Of a stretch of DNA of 64,000 nt, positions 60,240 through 64,000 are shown in pieces. The stretch is from Xanthobacter oligotrophicus (GTDB lineage: Bacteria; Pseudomonadota; Alphaproteobacteria; Rhizobiales; Xanthobacteraceae), in assembly GCF_008364685.1 (NCBI RefSeq), contig NZ_VTTL01000014.1, positions 62,001 to 126,000 on the forward strand. The letters run 5' to 3'. The notes under the pieces are model-generated. The model made no database searches, was not told where the DNA came from, and saw only the letters and a program-made list of their open reading frames with translations. Position 1 is the stretch's first letter. Every line of letters begins with the position of its first letter. The translations under genes and the position numbers were made by a program.

Positions 60240-61776
60240 CCTGTTCGGCTCCCTTGCGCGCGATAACGAAGTCGTCGCACGCCATGTAAGGGTTGTCGAC
60301 ACGCCCCCCGCCGGGCCGTTCCCGAAGCTCGAAGGCCTCGGCGATCACAACCGGCAGAGCCTTGCGCCGCAACATCAGATGGAGGGCGTCGAAGGCGAGG
60401 AAGTCGTCGATCGTCTCCAGGACCAGCTCCGACGCGTGCACCATCCGCCGGCCCTCCAGCCGCTCGTCGAGAAAGGCCCGGATTCGTCCCTCGCTCGGAT
60501 GCAGCCGCCTGAGATAGGCCTTCTTGAGGCGCTGCAGCTGCAGGTCGACGGGATCCGGCAACCGGACCGCCACCGCCGCGGCGCCCACTGGCTGTCGCTC
60601 GCGCGCGGGCCGCGCATGCAGGTGCACCGCGAACGGACGCTCGTAATGATCGAGATAGCCCACGATGCGTTCCTGATCCAGCGTCTCCGGCCGGCGCCCC
60701 GAAACAGCGACGAGACGGTCGAGCGCCGCCTCCAGCCGGTCAGCGAAATTGCGTCTGCCGCGGCTCTTGTAGCGCAGCATGTTGCGCAGCCGACCCTCCA
60801 GCTTCTCCTGGAAGTCGCGAATCCGCTCGAACATCACATCCACATGGCTCAGCATGCCATGGACCGCCTCGAAGTCGGCGACGACGCGGGCCTCCGCCGC
60901 CTCGATCAGGGCCTCCCGCTCCGGATCATCGTCCCCCTGCCTTACCAGCATCTCCGCATCGTCATGCTCCGCATAGGTCTCGGCCATGGCGCGGAGCACG
61001 TCGCGATCGGATGCGAGGCGCGCCGCCTTGGCAAGGGTCTCGGCCTTGTAGCGATAGGGATGGTTGGTGGTATGGATGGCGGCGAAGTCCTTGAGCAGCA
61101 GACGTTTCACGAACCTCTCGAAGAAGATCGCCGTGCGCGCGCGCTGCCCCTCGCCCTCGATCATCTCGGACCGGATGCGCTTCAGGTCGGCCAATATGGC
61201 ACGCAGGTGCCGCACGAAACTCTCGAGATCCCGCCGCACGTGCGAGAGCGAGGGGGCGTTGCGGCGCGGATCCGACCGGATTCCGTCGAGAGCGAGATTG
61301 AGCTGGACGAGGGTGCCGGAAAACGCGAGCGCGAAGCCATCCCGGATTCGATAAAGCGTCTCCATGACGGCGAGGCCACCCGGCGACATATCCACCGTCA
61401 CGACGATCCCGAACTTCTCCTCCTCGAGCCAGCCCCAGGCGATGAGGTTCTCATAGGTGCGCACCGCCATGTTGCGGGCGGCATCGACCACCTCCTGCCG
61501 CGCCCCGCCCATGTTCCGGCCGATGCTGGCGCGCCGCCGCCCACGTGTCTTCATCTCGGGCAGGTCGGCGAGGTCCTCTGCGGTGGTGGAGAGGAAATCC
61601 GGATTTTCCCGCAGTGTCTCGTAGATCTCTGCGATCACCTCGCTGTTGCGGGGAAAGCGGGGTGTTTCCTTGTAGAAACGCTCATAGATCCGGATGAGGC
61701 ACGCTTCATGGAAATGCTTGTTCGCACGGCTGAACGGCAGGAAGAAATTGTCGTCGAGATGAGCGAACAGGGCCAT
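60229..61776 (-). CDS. jetA: JetA/MksF-like kleisin subunit
   Basis: A 515-residue helical protein of the Wadjet JetA family. It opens with LFAHLDDNFFLPFSRANKHF and includes ENPDFLSTTAEDLADLPEMK and NMAVRTYENLIAWGWLEEEK, an N-terminal winged-helix part. A long coiled middle is followed by HASELVLETIDDFLAFDALH near the C-terminus. Size and order with jetB and jetC match kleisin-like JetA/MksF. First gene of the minus-strand operon. Its promoter must be in the 445-base region upstream. Confidence 0.85.
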   Translation of the reverse strand: MALFAHLDDNFFLPFSRANKHFHEACLIRIYERFYKETPRFPRNSEVIAEIYETLRENPDFLSTTAEDLADLPEMKTRGRRRASIGRNMGGARQEVVDAARNMAVRTYENLIAWGWLEEEKFGIVVTVDMSPGGLAVMETLYRIRDGFALAFSGTLVQLNLALDGIRSDPRRNAPSLSHVRRDLESFVRHLRAILADLKRIRSEMIEGEGQRARTAIFFERFVKRLLLKDFAAIHTTNHPYRYKAETLAKAARLASDRDVLRAMAETYAEHDDAEMLVRQGDDDPEREALIEAAEARVVADFEAVHGMLSHVDVMFERIRDFQEKLEGRLRNMLRYKSRGRRNFADRLEAALDRLVAVSGRRPETLDQERIVGYLDHYERPFAVHLHARPARERQPVGAAAVAVRLPDPVDLQLQRLKKAYLRRLHPSEGRIRAFLDERLEGRRMVHASELVLETIDDFLAFDALHLMLRRKALPVVIAEAFELRERPGGGRVDNPYMACDDFVIARKGAEQDAA

Positions 61777-62221
61777 TTGGCCGGAACCCCTTTTTCAGGC
61801 GTGAACCAGATGACGAAGAGATGACGGGAACATTGATGATGATCGCGCCATTCTGCAAGCCGTAGAGACGCGCGTTTGCGCCCGTCGTGAATGACGAGGC
61901 GTCGAAACGGCTCAGATCCATGGGAAGGTGCGTTCGGCCCCGCCAACCGTGATCGCCAAAGATGATCGGAACTACCGACGCTGCAATGGGCTATGCGGCG
62001 GGTGAGGATGCGCATGACGATGGGCTTGCGCATGTCCGGCGTCAGAGCATGCCGCAACACCCTCGGCGCCATGCGTCGGGTTGAAGCCCTGTTGCGCATC
62101 CGAAAGCGAGATGCCTTCGGCGCCTCGTGTTCCTCCTCGCCAAAGGGTGCTGGGAGGAAAACGCGAACTCCGAAGCGCCGGCCTGCCGCACTCGAATCAA
62201 ATCGCTCGTATGCTCACAAGG
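61777..62221. other. Gap of 445 bases with no recognised gene
   Basis: The GC content is lower than the average of the window. Frames of 70 to 150 codons are open on both strands, but none has a ribosome site, a family motif or coherent composition. One minus-strand frame (61921 downward) reads FTTGANARLYGLQNGAIIIN, which is protein-like for about 40 residues. The region must contain the jetA promoter. Remnants of an excised or decayed gene are possible. Confidence 0.3.
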
Positions 62222-63964
62222 TCATGCGATCATTTGCTCATTGCTGATCGGCCGGGACCGCGATGGCTTCCCAAGGTGCGTCCCATGCGCGCCATCCGCG
62301 ACGCCGGACGGGATCGAGTCCAGCAGCAACCGGGTATAGGGCTGCCGGGGGTTGTCGAAGATGTCGGCGACGGTCCCGTGTTCGACGATGCGGCCCCGGT
62401 GCATCACCGAGACGGTATGGGCGAGTTGGCGCACCAGGGCCAGGTCGTGGGAGACGAAGACATAGGTCAGGCCCAGATTAGCCTGCAGCGTGAGCAGCAC
62501 CTCGACGATGTCGGCCTGGACGGTGACGTCGAGCGCGGAGGTGGGCTCGTCGAGCACGATCACGTCCGGCCTGAGGACCAGCGACCGGGCGATGGCCACG
62601 CGCTGGCGCTGGCCGCCGGACAGGGCGGCCGGCCTGCGGGAGAGCAGGTGCGGGCCCAGCCCCACATCGGCCAGAGCCTCGCGGACCCGCTCATCCCGCT
62701 CCTTGCGGGTGCCGATCTTGAACCGGTCGAGCGGCTCGCGCACCAGCTGCTCGATCGTCCAGGTCGGGTCGAGGGAGGTGAACGGGTTCTGGTAGACCAG
62801 CTGAAGGTGGCGCCACACCGCGCGCAACGCGCCCGGCGCGCGACCGGTGAGCCGTTCGCCAGCCACAGAGATGGTCCCGGTATCCGGCGCCTCCAGCCCG
62901 AGCAGCAGCCGGATCGTCGTCGTCTTGCCCGAGCCAGATTCGCCCACCAGCGCATGCGTGGTGCCGGCCGGGACGGTGAACGACACGTCATCGACGGCCG
63001 TCAGCGCCTTGCCATCGACTGTGAAGGTCTTCGTGACGGCGCTGACCTCGATCTTCAGCGCGGTGCCGGCGCTGGTCCCGAGACGACGAAAGCCGGGATC
63101 GCGCAAATCGGCGTAGCGGTCGGGGTTGAGGGCCGGAACGTCGGCATGCAGCTTCCTGGCGTATGCCGACGCTGGCGCGGAGAAGACGGTCGCGGTACTG
63201 CCGGCCTCCTGGATGACGCCGTCCTTGAGCACCACCAGCGTGTCCGCCCGCTCGGCGGCAATCGCCAAATCGTGGGTGATGAGCAGCAGGCTGATATGAA
63301 GCTCGTGCTGCAGCCGCGAGAGCAGGTCGAGGATCCGCTTCTGGATCGTCACGTCGAGCGCCGAGGTCGGCTCGTCGGCGACCAGCAGCGCCGGCCGTGG
63401 CAGGACCGCAAGGCCGATCAGCACCCGTTGCAGCATGCCGCCGGACAATTGGTGCGGGTAGGAGTCATACACCCGCTGGGGATTGTCGAGGCCGACCTGG
63501 ACGAAGGTCTCCAGGATCAGCGCCTTGCGGACCGCCTTGTCGGTTTCGTCGAGGAGCGCGGCGGCCTCCTGCGCCTGGGCGCCGATGGTCCGCACCGGGT
63601 TGAGCGCATTGCCGGGGTCCTGCGGCACGAAGCCGACGGCCCGTCCCCTGAGCGGCCGGAACCGGCGCTCGGAGAGCCCCAGCACCTCCTCGCCGTCGAA
63701 CTCGACGCGGCCGGTGGCGTGCGCCCCGCCGGGAAGCAGCCGCAGCACCGCGCGGGCGATGGTCGACTTGCCCGAGCCGGACTCCCCGATGAGGGCAAGG
63801 CTCCTGCCACGGCCGAGATCGAACCCGACATTGGTCACCACCTCCTGCGGCCCGTAGGAGACCGACAGGCCATCGACCCGGAGCAGGGAGGCCGACCGCT
63901 GCGGCGGCGGCGCGGTGGTCCCGACGCGGCCGGAGATCGCAGTCAGTCTGTCTTGCGGAGCCAT
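62222..63964 (-). CDS. Peptide-type ABC transporter ATPase with two fused ATP-binding domains
   Basis: A 580-residue protein carrying two complete ABC domains (YejF/GsiA-type fusion of DppD and DppF). Domain 1: Walker [10 protein letters not shown] (about 55), signature [15 protein letters not shown], Walker [13 protein letters not shown]. Domain 2: Walker [10 protein letters not shown] (about 345), signature [15 protein letters not shown] and Walker [13 protein letters not shown]. It drives uptake of peptides, glutathione or nickel/opine-type solutes. It overlaps the preceding permease gene by 22 bases. The binding protein and first permease are outside the window, so specificity is open. 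Confidence 0.9.
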   Translation of the reverse strand: MAPQDRLTAISGRVGTTAPPPQRSASLLRVDGLSVSYGPQEVVTNVGFDLGRGRSLALIGESGSGKSTIARAVLRLLPGGAHATGRVEFDGEEVLGLSERRFRPLRGRAVGFVPQDPGNALNPVRTIGAQAQEAAALLDETDKAVRKALILETFVQVGLDNPQRVYDSYPHQLSGGMLQRVLIGLAVLPRPALLVADEPTSALDVTIQKRILDLLSRLQHELHISLLLITHDLAIAAERADTLVVLKDGVIQEAGSTATVFSAPASAYARKLHADVPALNPDRYADLRDPGFRRLGTSAGTALKIEVSAVTKTFTVDGKALTAVDDVSFTVPAGTTHALVGESGSGKTTTIRLLLGLEAPDTGTISVAGERLTGRAPGALRAVWRHLQLVYQNPFTSLDPTWTIEQLVREPLDRFKIGTRKERDERVREALADVGLGPHLLSRRPAALSGGQRQRVAIARSLVLRPDVIVLDEPTSALDVTVQADIVEVLLTLQANLGLTYVFVSHDLALVRQLAHTVSVMHRGRIVEHGTVADIFDNPRQPYTRLLLDSIPSGVADGAHGTHLGKPSRSRPISNEQMIA

Positions 63965-64000
63965 CGGCTGATCCTGTTCACGGAGAGGACGGTCGCGATC
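63943..64000 (-). CDS. Peptide-type ABC transporter permease, last 18 residues (rest outside window)
   Basis: On the minus strand the window edge encodes [18 protein letters not shown] and a TGA at 63945-63943, overlapping the start of the double ATPase gene by 22 bases. The TVLSVN motif with a basic tail is typical of the C-terminus of DppC/OppC-like permeases, which fits the following gene. Confidence 0.7.
   Translation of the reverse strand, partial: IATVLSVNRISRWLRKTD

Overview
The window looks like a chromosomal segment of a high-GC alphaproteobacterium of the order Hyphomicrobiales, most likely family Xanthobacteraceae (Xanthobacter, Ancylobacter, Starkeya or Azorhizobium). This rests on a 2-haloacid dehalogenase that closely resembles Xanthobacter DhlB as I remember it, SigF/NrsF-type ECF modules, small rhizobial-style intergenic hairpin repeats, and many oxidoreductases, ABC importers and LysR regulators. 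No rRNA, tRNA, CRISPR array, transposase or phage gene was seen. The taxonomic call is inference.

Region 1 (1-7 kb): the 3' end of an MFS transporter, an aldo/keto reductase, and a minus-strand zorA-zorB-zorC operon. This is a Zorya-type anti-phage set with no zorD helicase beside it. Region 2 (7-18 kb): detoxification and redox genes. These are an SDR, two divergent glutathione transferases with a TetR regulator, haloacid dehalogenase DhlB, an operon of Tat-exported metallophosphoesterase, cupredoxin, ECF sigma factor and zinc-finger anti-sigma factor, an AzoR-like reductase with a divergent LysR gene, and a second LysR gene opposite an AhpD-like protein and a PNPOx-like flavoprotein.

Region 3 (18-27.4 kb): a compact plus-strand cluster encodes a DUF2064 (TIGR04282-like) transferase, a radical SAM/SPASM enzyme, a GT2 glycosyltransferase, a nucleoside phosphorylase and methylthioribose kinase MtnK. 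A cytochrome b/molybdopterin enzyme pair and a large multi-span membrane protein follow. Together the first five genes suggest an undescribed route from a 5'-deoxyadenosyl-type nucleoside to an activated sugar. Region 4 (27.4-33.6 kb): two ECF-sigma/NrsF modules flank two alpha/beta hydrolases and a CGNR regulator. The first module has matching GTAAC-N16-CGNA promoters in front of the sigma gene and in front of a divergent small secreted protein.

Region 5 (33.6-55.9 kb): an organosulfur acquisition island. It holds three acyl-CoA-dehydrogenase-fold (SfnB/DszC-like) flavoproteins, an Ssu-type ABC importer, two complete Liv-type five-gene ABC importers in opposite orientation around a dienelactone hydrolase, a 2-hydroxychromene-2-carboxylate isomerase-like protein, a DszA/NtaA-type monooxygenase, SsuD and an amidohydrolase. 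The likely logic is import of organosulfur compounds, FMNH2-dependent C-S bond cleavage to sulfite, and processing of the carbon skeleton. Region 6 (55.9-64 kb): a jetA-jetB-jetC (MksF-MksE-MksB-like) SMC operon without jetD, then a double-ATPase peptide-type ABC protein and the last codons of its permease at the window edge.
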